A stretch of DNA of 64,000 nt. It comes from Whitmania pigra (Eukaryota > Annelida > Clitellata > Hirudinida > Haemopidae). Where the stretch lies: contig JAJTWR010000452.1 in assembly GCA_021613335.1 (NCBI GenBank), forward strand, positions 1-64,000, written 5' to 3'. The notes below the pieces were generated by a model. It ran no database searches. It was not told the origin of the DNA and saw only the letters and a program-made list of their open reading frames with translations. Below are positions 45,201-56,705 of the stretch, piece after piece. Every line of letters begins with the position of its first letter. The first letter of the stretch is position 1. A program made the position numbers and the translations under genes.

Positions 45201-47202
45201 TTAATGAACTTGTATAAACTTGCTTTGGAAAATAGTCATAAGCCTAAAATTAAAGTTTGCTAAAATATAGTCATCCATCTTGACCTTATTATAAGAATTC
45301 ATCTCATCCCAGAATTAAGTCACAGACCTTTTTGTAGCAGAAAACCCAAGAATAGGAGTGCAACAATCTTCCTCGGCTTTCCTCTTGATAAGTCTGTTAC
45401 CTTTCATGATCTTCGGAGTGTGCGTCATCTTAGAGATCTGGGCCATCATTTCTTCCACATTTGTTCGAGCCTCGAACTCGACGTCCTCCTCGCACGAATC
45501 CGGAGATTCCTGGCATTCCGAATCGTCGACGGAAAGAATGCTCGACCTCTCGATGTTCGAGCTGGTATCTTGAACGCTGCTTCTGTTGCTCAACCAACGA
45601 CTGAAGCTCGATCCAAGATTTGAAACCAGACCTTCGTGGATGAATTGAAACAAATGACCGCCTCTTCGTCCAACGTTAAAAAGTACTTTACAAAATCGTA
45701 CACCGAAATTTGAACACAAATCCCTACATGAATCTAAGCAAATATGTTTGAACAAGTATTACCATGCAAGTCATCAACACATGAAAATCTCAACATTCGA
45801 AACAGGTGCAGAGTTGTGGATAACAAGTAATAACTAACTACAATCTTAATAACCTTGCAATGAACCACTTCCTCGTTTCCTCAAAACTTTCTTCTTCTCA
45901 CAGCATCCAACTTCCTGTCCTTCATCAGCATCTGTAGCCAGAGAAGACATGGAAGAGGCAAATGCAGCAGCCCTGTTGTACATGGACTCGGTAACTTCCC
46001 CTATCCTGCCAGCATTTTCGACGAGCAAACGAATAATGTCCGTCTCCACTTGGATGGTGGCCTCCGTCCCCAGAGAAAGAGCACAGTCTAAGGCCCCTTC
46101 TGGCGACTTTTGCTTCGACGGTGTCGCCGTGATTATATTCGCCTTTTTGTTCCTGACATCTTTTGAATAGAGAAGGTTTGGTGCCATGCAAATAGAAATG
46201 TTGGAGGCATCCATTTTGTTTAATTCAGAGTGAGCGGCCATGTTTGACAGGAAAGCCATCAAGTACATTAATGTAGACAAATTGTGCTGAGGAAGCAGGA
46301 GACACAAATTGAGGATGACAGAGATGCATCTCTCTTTATCTTCTTTAAAATGAATGAAGCAATTCAGGAATGTGCTGTGAAGTTCAAAGGTCATCAGAGG
46401 GTTTGGGAGTTCTCGAAAAAACTGTTTGATGAGACAACAAACATCGAGGGGGCCACAGGAATCATCCACACCCTCCCCACCATCCACACGTTCCTGAAAA
46501 TAGTTGCATAATATAATTATGCATAAATTACTCCAACACTTCAATGACTTAGTTTGACTTATCTTAGTTGTAATATAATATGTAATTCAGTTATGTAATG
46601 CAAACATTTAAGTAAGCAATCAGCCAACTCTGAAAACAGCACAAAAAACCAACTTTAAATTCTCTCTGCCTTGCTAAAGATCCAGCTTTTCTGAATAAGC
46701 CTTCAACTTCTATATGCTTCTTGAGCACATTCAGGCAATCCACGAGAAAGCTTTTAATTGTATGTATAAAATAAATGACAAATCCCTATGATGCCATGAA
46801 GTTTGAAACTAAAGCTTCTGACATTTAATTAAGTTTTATGTTTATAGAATATTTTCAAATAGATTTTACTTTGACAATAAAGTACCTTGGTACGTATCCA
46901 TAGCCTTCAACAAACACCTTTGGTAATGAACTAAGCGAATTTCCAAAAATTGCATTACAAGCAACATTCTAAAAATGTTAATCTGACGTTAATTCATTGG
47001 TATTTATTATGTTAAGGTCAGGCTAATTGTTGTAGACGTCATTCAAGCGACTTACAAGAGAATCCTCTTTGCTCTTAGACTTTTTTATTTTTGATGCACT
47101 CTTTTTAGATGGTTTGTCTGAGGCCAATCCAAATCGTAAAATATCCCGAGCAATAAGAGTCCGAATATATTCGAAATACTCGGAACAGTGAATATATTTC
47201 AT
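42243..47202 (-). CDS. ARHGAP11A: RhoGAP protein, ARHGAP11A-like
   Basis: Minus-strand exons: 47202-47056, 46968-46886, 46750-46654, 46493-45854, 45685-45328, 45141-45068, 44934-44823, 44762-44654, 44441-43035 and a last exon ending at 42243. Phases fit through exon 9. Exons 2 to 4 give the RhoGAP domain: the loop EGLFRKAGS with the arginine finger, LIKQFFRELPNPLMTF, and NKMDASNISICMAPNLL. RhoGAPs speed GTP hydrolysis by Rho GTPases. Domain position at the N-terminus, the short lead (YIRTLIARDILRFGL) and a long disordered basic/Ser-Pro tail fit ARHGAP11A, which acts on RhoA in dividing cells. The tail has SPMK and SPKS sites. About 1200 residues are expected. Exon 9 may instead end at the stop at 42981, since I could not fix the exon 9-10 junction. 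Met at 47238 is an alternative start. Confidence 0.85.
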
Positions 47203-47638
47203 TGTTTGGATCCAATAAAAAGGTTGCCGATGATTCAATTAAAAGTTCTACTAACAACAATCTATTGTATATTTTGAACTTATTCAACTTTCGCTTCCAC
47301 ATACGATTGGTTGACACTTTTTTTTAATTAAAAACGGCGGTAATGGAAAGTCAACTAAATTAATCTCAAACCTACAAGCTACTGGAAGAATATTTGTAAA
47401 AAATAATTTAAATTAATTTGTGATAAAAAAAAAACATTTTTGTATACGAATTGAACCTTATCTGCAATTTGAATGATAATATTGTCCCTGAATAATAAAC
47501 AAGTATTTTAAAACGTGTTTTAATATATTTTTATTATTAATTTAATAAATTGAAAATGCTATTTTAGGTCAGGATGTCATTTTCTTAACAGGTACTTTGA
47601 GTACTTCGAAGTCTAGCGTTCAAAGATAGTGGTAAAGC
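47203..47638. promoter_or_regulatory. Shared upstream region of the RhoGAP and CISD2 genes
   Basis: The two start codons are 436 bases apart and point away from each other. The sequence is AT-rich with no obvious TATA box in a fixed position. It is too short to hold two separate large promoters, so a bidirectional promoter is likely. Confidence 0.55.
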
Positions 47639-48207
47639 ATGGAGATTGTATCGCATTTTTTCAAAAGGACTGTGCCGACGTTTTTTGAAACTCTTCCTAT
47701 TCCAGAGTCATTCGTTGGATTTGCAGACTTAAACGGTGCGTTAACAGACTTCGTGTTTTCCAAGGTCTTTGATTTACTGTCGCACGGACTGTAGCGAGCT
47801 TAATCGAGTCTCAATTTATTTTCAGCTCAAGAATGGTTCGAGCTTCTTGTCTTCGCCGGTGGGATATCATTAGTATCATATTCTTTGTACAATATGACCA
47901 TTGCAAAGCTTCAGAAGAGATCGTGTGCTGAAAATTGTAAAATAAATTTCACCGTTAAGCAAGATGTCGAGAAAGTCGTTGATTTTGTTGACATAGAGGA
48001 CATCACTCAGGATAAAGTTTCATATTGCAGATGCTGGAAATCTAAAAAAGTATTATACTAATTTACTTTCTGTGAAGAAACAAGAATCACTCTGTAATCA
48101 CTTTTAATTTTTAGTTTCCATTCTGCGATGGCAGCCACAACGCCCACAACAAGGACAATGAAGATAATGTTGGACCTCTTGTGGTGAGACACAAAGCCAC
48201 TCAGTGA
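47639..48207 (+). CDS. CISD2: CDGSH iron-sulfur domain protein (CISD2/mitoNEET family), three exons
   Basis: Exons 47639-47735, 47826-48049 and 48115-48207 join with phases 1 and 0 to 414 nt, 137 residues (vertebrate CISD2 has 135). An amphipathic N-terminus ([19 protein letters not shown]) precedes one membrane segment (about residues 36-56) and the C-terminal cytosolic CDGSH domain. The 2Fe-2S ligands are all present: Cys100 and Cys102 in YCRCWKSKK, Cys111 and His115 in [12 protein letters not shown]2 sits in the outer membranes of ER and mitochondria and works in calcium and redox balance. The long N-terminus before the membrane segment favours CISD2 over CISD1. The gene is head-to-head with the RhoGAP gene. 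Confidence 0.94.
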
Positions 48208-49308
48208 TGCTGTTTCGGGAGAAAGAGCCTCAACATCAACTTATAGACTATTAACTAATTTGTTTTCAGATTTTCTAACATGTCATGTTGCATGTCTTGG
48301 CTTTACTCAAATTTTAATCTTGCCAGAAGTTTCTATGCCAGTCTGAGTTACATTCATTAAGACTTTGCAACATCACTTTTTCATTTTCTTAGAAAATCAA
48401 AAATAATAATAATAATTAATTTATAAAGCGCCATGTGCATAGCATCAGAGGCGCCAAAGATTTCATAAAGTTTCATAATGTCATTGCAATTTAAAAGAAA
48501 AATGTGCTTGTATTTGTTGGAAATAATAATTTGCCACTCAAACAGATTTTGCCTGATTGCTATCTATGTGTTACTTAAAGGGTGATATAAGCTCAAAACT
48601 GACAGAAATAGGTTGAATTGCTTGGCTGGACCAAACTAACACTCTGGTTGTCTGAAAAACATTGGTAATAATTTGAATCATAGGATCCCAGCATGTTAAT
48701 TTTTCAAGACCAAAAATCTTACTATTTTAAGATGTTGTAATGTACCTGTTTTGTTGTTCTGCACATGCTACGAGCATCCAATTGGTAAGTGGTTGGCTGG
48801 GGTATACCGTTGTCAACATTTTTATTCTTTGATTTGCCTATGAGGGCGAAAAAAGTTGGTGAACTTCCACCAACATACTGCACCAAAGCCTCCACCTAAG
48901 TAAATATGGCCCTGCTTGTGGCAGTCAGGAAAACAGAATCCTAGACCACATAACGAGCCAGACTATATAAAAAATGATATAACTAGTAATTAATCTAATT
49001 AAATATTTTGTCTACCACAAGATTTAAATAATTGTTGTATAAAAATTAAAAATTTGAAACGATAAATAAATATATTTAATTTGTTCGCCAGAGTTTTAAA
49101 ATTTGTACTTCGTTCACTAGTCTGAAAGTTATTGTAAAATCGGTGGAGCTAAAATTTAATAATTTTTCTGGTCGGGCAGCATGAAAAAAACTTTGGAAAT
49201 TAAAAATCAAAATTATATATAAAAATTAAAACGTATTTTTACAACGATTTGTTTTCACTCGTTTAGTTATATAGTATATACTAGCTATTTCCGTGGCATT
49301 GCCAAGTA
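48208..49308. other. Spacer after CISD2
   Basis: 3' UTR of CISD2 followed by AT-rich sequence without recognisable exons. It contains (AAT)n at about 48397-48417 and one copy of a dispersed GCGCCAT motif at 48418-48455. Confidence 0.55.
48418..48455. repeat. Dispersed GCGCCAT(A/G)TGCATAGC motif
   Basis: TTTATAAAGCGCCATGTGCA, then TAGCATCAGAGGCGC. Related copies: TATAGCACCATATGCATTGC at 56777-56796, followed by GGGGCGCTTA; and TATAGCGCCATATCCATAGC at 62431-62450. A related GCGCCATAAGCG patch lies near 60400. It may be the end of a short interspersed element. Confidence 0.45.
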
Positions 49309-50858
49309 CAGTGCTAGAAATATTGTTACGACATGCCCACTTTTCATGGATAATTTCCTTACAAATTAACATATCTTGATGAAATTTTCAGCAATTACGT
49401 AAAGCACCATGTGTAAGCATCGCGCAAAATTTCCTTTCATATGGGTTAATGGTTCCGGTAAATTATGCAAATGACCCTTTTTTGGCCTGGAAATATTATT
49501 ACGACAGTTTCCGGTTTGGACTCGTTTCATCAATTTCAAAGTCTCGTTAGAAGGATCAAACATTAAATTGTCATTAAGAAGGCTATGTAAAGGAGTGTGA
49601 AATTCAAAACTTCCTTTTACATTCATTTCATCACGGGAAAGAAAGCAGGTTTGACAGAAGGAGAAAGAGGACAAGTTAAAGCCTTGGGGAAGGCAAACTA
49701 TTCAATAAAAAAGATTGCAAATGAGTTGAATAGGTCAAGAACTGTCATCAAATGTTTTTTGGATGATCCAGACTCATATGGGAAAAAGTACAAGGGCGGA
49801 AGATCGAAAAAACTCTCGAATCAGATTCAGAGACGCCTCATCAGGGAGGCTTCACGAGGAGAATATTCGTGTAAACAGCTAAAAGATAAGCTGGATTTGG
49901 ATGTCCATGTTAGGACAGTCTGCAATTATCTTAATTCAAGTGGATAGCAGAGATACGAAATGCGAAAGCGAGCTCCAGCGTTGAAAGTCCATCACAAGAA
50001 AAAACGCCTCTTCTGGGTCAAAGAGATGGTCAGCTACAACGAAAGATGGGAACATGGAAAGATGGATTATCACAGAAGAAAAAAATTCAACCTTGATGGG
50101 CCAGACGGCTATAAATACTACTGGCATGATCTCAGTAAAGAAAGAGATATTTGTTGTAGCAGAAAACACGGAGGAGGCTCTGTGATGGTCTGGGGAGGAA
50201 TTTCAGCATTTGGGAGGACTGAACTGGTGATTTTGAAAGAGAGGCAGGACTCTCAGAAGTACATCTAAATGCTCAAGGATCATCTCCTTCCTTTTGCTGA
50301 AGCAAAATAACATGAATTTCAGCAAGATAATGTTCCTAGTCATGTTTCCAAGGCAACCAGAGCATATTTCCAGGTTCACCCGGCTTGAATCCGATAGAAA
50401 ATGTCTGGGGCCTTCTTTTAAGATCAGTTTATGGCAATGGACAGCAATATAACACAGAAAATTATTTGAAAGAAGCGATTTGGAGCGCCTGGAGAAATTT
50501 GGATGAAAACATCATCAAAACACTGATTTTCTCCATGAAAAATAAGTGCATAGATGTTATTTCTAAAAAAGGAGGAATGACATCTTATTGAAACATTATT
50601 TCATTTAGTTTAAAATAACAATTTTTGCCAAAATACTGAAATTCATGAGTTTATTTGTAACCTGTCGTAACAATATTTCTATGCAAAAAATGGATTTTTG
50701 AGGAATTTGCGCTTAATTCTTGATCAAAGAGAAAAAAAATATACGAGTTATGTTCTTTAAGTATATTACACAGTTCTTCTAAATTTGAGTTTCGTACGAT
50801 AATTTAAACTTAAGTTATTACAAAAATGGGGACTGTCGTAACATTTTTTCTAGCACTG
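49309..50858 (+). mobile_element. Tc1/mariner transposon with IR/DR ends
   Basis: A 1550-bp element flanked by TA on both sides (49307-49308, 50859-50860). The outer ends start CAGTGCTAGAAA on both strands and continue with TGTTACGACA. A second, inner pair of the same signal lies at about 49487-49510 (GAAATATTATTACGACAG) and, inverted, at about 50661-50683. Two binding-site repeats per end is the IR/DR arrangement of the Sleeping Beauty type. Confidence 0.92.
49597..50591 (+). pseudogene. Inactive Tc1 transposase
   Basis: Frame 49597-49947 holds the paired-like helix-turn-helix start (LTEGERGQVKALGKANYSIK). A stop ends it; the next frame (49960-50268) resumes with KKFNLDGPDGYKYYWHDL and GGGSVMVWGGISAFG, and a third (50385-50591) with NPIENVWG. 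Between them FQQDNVPSHVSKAT keeps the second catalytic Asp and NPIENVW the Glu. The first catalytic Asp, expected just before KKFNLDG, is replaced. About a dozen residues before the SPDLNP-like motif are lost. This copy cannot move itself. Confidence 0.9.
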
Positions 50859-52379
50859 TAATAGATAATGATTTATTTATTTGATTAAAGTCCGTTGCGT
50901 AAATAGGATGATTTGGACTAATATGCAAACGAATAAACTTAATTTCTTGTATTTACGAATACAATAAATTACAAATGACAAACGGAATAATACAGCTACA
51001 AAAATAAAACTAATATTAAATCATAGATAAATAATAGAAAATGTACATTTTTAAATTATAAAACGGAAAATTTACAATATAAACTAAAAGATTACGTATA
51101 TGAATATTAATCAGCATGCGCATAAGCTCACCAGCTTTTAAAACGGCGCTTACGCTCTCGTGAGAATAAGCCCAGAAGAGGTTTTTCGGCAATAAAATGC
51201 AAAATAATTTATCGATTTTTTGGAAAATGCTGAAATGTTGGTTGGTTGATTGATCGAATGATTGACTGATCGATTGATTGATTGATTTATTTATTTATTT
51301 ATTTATTTATTGATCGATTGATTGATTTATTGATTTATTTATTTATTGAATTTATAAATAACATTTGCATGAAAAAAATCCCTACAATCTCAGCCTGACG
51401 TTCTAGATACTCAAATCCTCATGTTGATTATTCAGTACTAATAACTGAATACTTAATAAACTTACTCTAAGACATTCTAGTTTGCAGACCCCGAGTTATT
51501 TCATTATGTTTACTAGCAAATTACTAGAGTTAGACCTGGGAGCCGAGATGTAAAAACTTGAAGACAACCAGACATGATTCGAACCTGGGGATATTAAATC
51601 TTTTTTATGGCTCCAGAATATTAGTCATTAATTGTTAACATCCCTATTCGAAACTGCTTTTACGCTCAACTGAAAGGGCGTTTGTTTACAATTTACATTT
51701 TGAAAGCCTTTGTAAAAATTGTAATTTAACAGCGAATAGACTTAATATATAATAGTTAACTTAAACATGCTGCCAAAAAAAGAAAGATTAAGGACGAATG
51801 TCGTGTTTTTAATGGTCTGCTAAATATGTTCAATTGGGAGCAAAGCAGTCTGCTGCTCTGCAGTGGGTGTATAAGCGGCATTTCCACACCTAAAAGACTT
51901 CATAAATGATATGAAGAGCTATTTCGATGTTAAAGCTTGGTAGCGCTTGGCAAGAAAGTGCTGCATCAAATTGGCCGTATCAGACTTGCCACGTTAAGAA
52001 GACATCAAAGTGCGATAAGACTTAAAAGCAAAAATGGGTTCAGTGTGACCATTGCCTTGGGTGGAATCATTATAACTTTGTTGATCTGTGTCGAAAACCA
52101 AGGGGAAATTGGTTTTGTAAAATATATGTATTTAGTATTTTATGTTAAATAAAGTATTTACATCCATTTTTGTAAAAACAAATCAACTTATAAATCAATT
52201 TATCTTAACAAATATTGGACAAAAATTCTTCACATAAATTCTTAGCATTGGCCTGTGACTGTAAAGCACAATCGCACTGATAACCAAATCGAATTGTAAA
52301 GATAGCGATTTTCAAGTTATTACCTTCTCTTCCAACATCAACAACAGGTCAAACTCTTGAAATTTGGCATCATAAACGG
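50859..52379. other. AT-rich spacer
   Basis: No recognisable gene. ATTG/ATTT tetranucleotide repeats fill 51238-51350. A frame at 51937-52152 (VALGKKVLHQIGRIRLATLR) looks compositionally protein-like but I do not recognise it. Confidence 0.5.
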
Positions 52380-52524
52380 TTCAGTGTATTTGAACTCGAC
52401 GAAGATGCACTCGGGAGAATCCTTCTAGACGGCAGGGTGCGGAACAGCAAAGTGATGGTTGTATCTGTGGGTGGGTATTCTGGATTAGGAAATTCGTTTC
52501 TGGTCAATATGGATTTATTTATTA
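52380..52524 (+). pseudogene. Atlastin GTPase fragment
   Basis: The frame reads FELDEDALGRILLDGRVRN, then VMVVSVGGYSGLGNSFLVN. This is the start of the atlastin GTPase domain, whose family form is FELDE.AL..IL, then VVSVAG and a GxxxxGKS P-loop. Here the essential P-loop Lys is Asn, and a tRNA-type SINE follows directly, bringing a stop. No later atlastin exon is visible, so this is a dead fragment rather than the first exon of a gene. Confidence 0.7.
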
Positions 52525-52650
52525 TAGCCGAATAGGTTACGTGCCTGCACACGACGGTGATGGGAAAAGTCGTAACGTGTCATGTTCGAAACCCAGTCTA
52601 TACTGCCGTCAGCGCCCTTGGGAAGGAGCGCTATATAAATGGTTGCAAGA
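52525..52650 (+). repeat. tRNA-derived SINE
   Basis: An A-box-like TAGCCGAATAGG lies at 52525-52536 and a B-box-like GTTCGAAACC at about 52582-52591, the spacing of a pol III promoter. The 3' part GCGCCCTTGGGAAGGAGCGC, then TATATAAATGG, resembles tails of marine-animal SINEs. No flanking duplication was found. Confidence 0.5.
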
Positions 52651-52892
52651 AGCGCATCCGACGCTATACAAATGAAGTTATAATATGTGCAAGGGCAACG
52701 TGTGCCGACGGAAGTTGGCCGGATTGCCCAGGTGGGCTGATTGCAAGAATGTTACTTGAAGGTGAGGTGCGAATCAAAATTAATACCGAGGAGCTTGAGG
52801 AAGAAGAAAGGAGGATGCTAGAGACGTTTATGGAAAGAGGAGGCGACAGAGTTTTGAGGCGAGAGGATGTGCCAATGAACATAATGTTCTAA
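52651..52892 (+). other. Orphan open frame downstream of the SINE
   Basis: A frame that starts in the SINE (52557) continues for 80 residues with ordinary composition (LLEGEVRIKINTEELEEEE, RREDVPMNIMF). Its Glu-rich, helical look suggests a former exon, perhaps of a transposon. I do not recognise it and see no start or splice context. Confidence 0.25.
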
Positions 52893-53127
52893 TATCTGCG
52901 GATTCAGTTAACGAGATGCCAATCATTGATGGCGTACGTGCACTAACGCAAAATACTAATAACTATTAAATTTGCTGAAGACCCGACTAGTGGTTAAACT
53001 GCTTATGATGGTCATTACTAGGCTATTTATTAAAAAATAAAAAAGATACAAAGAAAATGAATTTTCTGTTATAATTATCATGGTCACCTAATTTATTATT
53101 ACACATAACCGAAAATGTGAACAACAA

Positions 53128-53519
53128 GGCACCCCGTCATAACAGCCCGGCGACAAAATAGACCAGGACAAAATAGCCCCGTCAAAACAGCCCGGCGACA
53201 AAATAGACCAGGACAAAATAGCCCCGTCAAAACAGCCCGGGGGCTGCCCCGTCAAAATAGCGGCAGAATTGGTTCTTTGTGGATTTGTTACATGTTCACA
53301 TGATGTGATGATAAGGTGAGGATAATTTATATTAAATACCAACTTGAAAAGTCCATGTAAAGTGAGGAAGTAGTCGGAATCCTAATAATATTCTTATAAA
53401 TCTTCAAATCACTAATTTCGAATTAAATTTGGAGCCAGGGGATATTTTGTCGGGGCTGTTTTTTCGCGGGGCTATTTTGACGGGGCTATTTTGTCGCCGG
53501 GCTGTTATGACGGGTCACC
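53128..53519. mobile_element. Palindromic MITE with 9-bp target duplication
   Basis: A 392-bp element flanked by GAACAACAA at 53119-53127 and 53520-53528. Ends are inverted: GGCACCCCGTCATAACAGCC at the left, GGTGACCCGTCATAACAGCC on the other strand at the right, both continuing CGGCGACAAAATAG. Inside the left arm, a block with GACAAAATAGCCCCGTCAAAA is repeated in tandem; the right arm has the complementary GGGGCTATTTT blocks. A 9-bp duplication suggests the Mutator superfamily, but no transposase is present. Confidence 0.85.
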
Positions 53520-53732
53520 GAACAACAAAATGTTTCGGCGATATAGCGCTTGTCAGAAAAATGCTTTAACAAAATAAATCAAATTCAATTTTTGAAATTC
53601 CGTAAGTTCTTTAAGTTGGGAATATTGAAGTTGTGTTCGCGAATTGCCTAATAAGAAATTAAAAAAAAATTGTTTTGTATCACATGTAGATGACTTACTA
53701 CTGGTCTCTTAGTGACATAAATCAGCCTACTG

Positions 53733-54240
53733 TTGGTGAATTGTTCCAACGGGGATACGGCCCACACTCTTCCCGATTGGCTCAACAGGTTTAGGGATCT
53801 CTGTATGTATTGGTTGCGAGATCATCCAATACGGATCGGAGTTCCATATCGTGTGGTACAAAATGATGAGAGCATGGTTTCGACTTGCAAGAGGGCAAAG
53901 AACCACAAAGCAGATCTGTATGGCTCAGGTGGATTTTTGATGGCAATAATTGGTGTCTGTGAAACACAAGAAGCATTCGTAGTAGAGGTTGCTCGTAGGG
54001 ACGCGACCACGCTCCTATCTATCACACAGCAACACGTTTTGCGTGATAGTACTTGACCCCACATATTTTGTTATTAATAAATTAAATATTTATTATTTTC
54101 CCTATAGGAATGACAGTTTGGAGCGACCAGTGGGTAGCATCATGGACTCCTATATATATACATCAGGACTGCCAACTGTATTCAAGCCATACATCGGAAG
54201 GCCATGCATCTCTATATGATGTGACCGTATTTCAGATTTT
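53733..54240 (+). pseudogene. Merlin (IS1016-type) transposase relic
   Basis: The frame 53733-54056 holds HPIRIGVPYRVVQNDESMVS, with the first catalytic Asp in the family position, then FVVEVARRDATTLLSITQQH. After an apparent small intron (donor near 54048, acceptor TTTCCCTATAG ending at 54107) the frame goes on with TVWSDQWVASW, the second Asp. The N-terminus and the third acidic residue were not found, so I call it a relic. Confidence 0.7.
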
Positions 54241-54544
54241 ATGTAGAAGCTTGTGAAACAACACCATGTTTAACTTAATAATTTTTTAATCTTTCCTTGA
54301 ACACTTTTATGATTTACACTAGAATCAGTTTTAACAAACTTTTTACTTAAACAATTGAATAAAGATTTACATAATAGAAAATTAAGTTCACTATCAAACT
54401 CACAATAGTTTGAATAAGATGTGATTAAATCAATTCCATTTAAAGCCCTTGCTGTAATCTTTTCAAATATTAACATATGGGTTTTTAAAGCATGAATTTA
54501 TCAAAAAGTTGTTTATTAAAACCTTATAAGAATGCAAACACACT

Positions 54545-54930
54545 GTTCAAGCAAATCCTGTTGGGTTTGTTAATCCACAATGTGCAATTTGATTGGCAAA
54601 TTTAAAAACATAACTATTTACTTGTAATTCAATATCTGAATCTGCAGTCAAATGAGACCTAGGTTATATTGAAACAAGATCTTTGTATTTGCCATTAAAT
54701 GATTTCACCATGAAACAAAGCTAAAGCTGGTTCCAGTCACATTACCATCATCTGTACAACTAACATATTCACACTAACAATCTTATATAGATTTAGTTGA
54801 GAAGAAATTAGATCTTTCTAATTTTCGTTATTCATGCCATCATTTTTATTCAACGCTCATGTAACTTTTCTTAATGTTGAGATGGATGGCAAAGTTAAAA
54901 TGCTTTCATTTTTAGAAAGGTATATGCTGT
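54545..54930 (-). pseudogene. P-element-like transposase relic, left arm
   Basis: Reading the minus strand gives a degenerate version of the plus-strand relic at 55400-55800: TDDGNVTGT opposite TDDGNVAGT, and matching stretches around the GCCATCC(A/T)TTTCAGCATT region. The two arms form an inverted repeat around a spacer of about 470 bases. Confidence 0.6.
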
Positions 54931-55399
54931 TTTACTGGGTAATATAACAAAAAAACCTGGGACAATGACATTTGGTAAAGAATTATGACCAAGTTTTTTT
55001 TTATTTCAAAATGATAATTTTTCCTTTTAAAAGTGGAACCTTTATCATCATAACTACTAGGTTTATTGCATAATAAATGTTGTTGATGACATTTTGACAT
55101 TGGTGTTATTTAACTAAATCAGAATTTTTTTTTTTCAGAATCTCTTTGTTATTAATAAACAATGTTCAACTATCTCCATTATTTATTTTTATGCAAACTT
55201 CAAGGAAAGGACAGTTTTTAGTAGTGTTTATTATATACATTAACAAATACCCATCACAATATAAATACAATATTAATGCAAAATCCAATTGGTAAAATTG
55301 ACTCCAACAAATTTGTATCCAACTGAGCCACTAACAAAGTCACTGTCTCTAAAATGTAGGCAACAGACAAGTGAATATTTTGTGGGAGAACAAAAATAG

Positions 55400-55830
55400 C
55401 ATTGAGGGTATTTTAACTTTGCCATCCATTTCAGCATTAAGAAAAGTTACAAGAGTGTTAAATAAAAATGATGGCTTGAATAACGAACATTTTTTAAAAA
55501 ATGAGACATTTTCAACTAAATCAATATGAAAGAAATGTGATGCTAATAATTGATGAAATGTATGATTCAAAGAAGATTGAGTATTGTGCTGGTGAATATG
55601 TTGGTTTTACAGATGATGGTAATGTAGCTGGAACCATGCTTTGTTTCATGGTGTAATCATTTATTGGCAAATACATTTGACTGCAAGTAAACAATATAAG
55701 TGTTTCTATGAAGTACTAAAATTTATAAATGAAACAAAGTTTAATTTGGTAGCCATTATTACTGACAACGCATCAGTCAACAAACCAAGGATAAGTTCAA
55801 TAGGATGATTATATGTTAAGTCTACCCGAT
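55400..55830 (+). pseudogene. P-element/THAP9-like transposase relic, right arm
   Basis: The frame at 55540-55653 reads LIIDEMYDSKKIEY, then GEYVGFTDDGNVAGTMLCFM, the RNase-H-like core of P-element/THAP9 transposases (DEM... G.. VGF.D.G). Later, in another frame, LVAIITDNASVNKP fits the following strand and Asp motif. Several stops interrupt it. Confidence 0.65.
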
Positions 55831-56705
55831 TTACAAAACATTTATTATTATTTCAGGCTCATGTATATTAACTTATTTCTTGTTATTAGGTTTACATATA
55901 CTGGTGTAAAAGACTCGAGGGTAACAACTCAAGTTTCCGCACCTATTGAAGCCGCTGATCTTAATGGCCCGTAGATGCCTGAATGTTGATAATTTGCCAT
56001 TTCAGGTGAATTATAAATAAATCTTTTGAGAGTTATTGAAGATAATTTAAATTAAAGTAGCTTAGCTCAAAAGTAAGATAGTGCGAAAATGCTATTTATT
56101 ATCAAAACTCAGCAATTAATTTTTATTTCAAAATCTAAATTATTTTTATCTTCTAAATAAAAACAACGTCCTGTGGTAGTATTTTACCTGTCGAACCCGA
56201 TGTTTTCTCGTCAATCGAAGAAGGTTATAACTTATTATCGTTATGATTCGACCTTCATTTGTCGGTTAATTTTTAAATTAAAATCGTATAAGATATTGCA
56301 TTTAGAAATCAGTAGGAATGCGTTCATTTTCTCAAATTTCATTTTTAACAAATGTTTAAATATATGTTAATGCGAAAGGTAAACGATCCATAGTACCACG
56401 GCTTGCGGTTTAAGCCGTTAGATGCTGTTGCATACGATTGGACGTATGAAGATGCTAAGAACATTTTATGCTAGCTAGCTTTTTGATTATTAACATTTAC
56501 GAGTCAGGAACGTGAAGAAATCTGAAAGAGATCGAGAGGCAAAAGTGGGGCCATGACTATTGGTATGTAAATAATAAGCAAATTATCTAATAAATTCAAG
56601 CAAAGAACCTGCATTTCTTTTTTTCGTAATGATACATTTAGATAAATAAATAAAATAATTTCATGAAGTTGTAAATTATAATTTGATAAAGCAGAGATTG
56701 CAACG

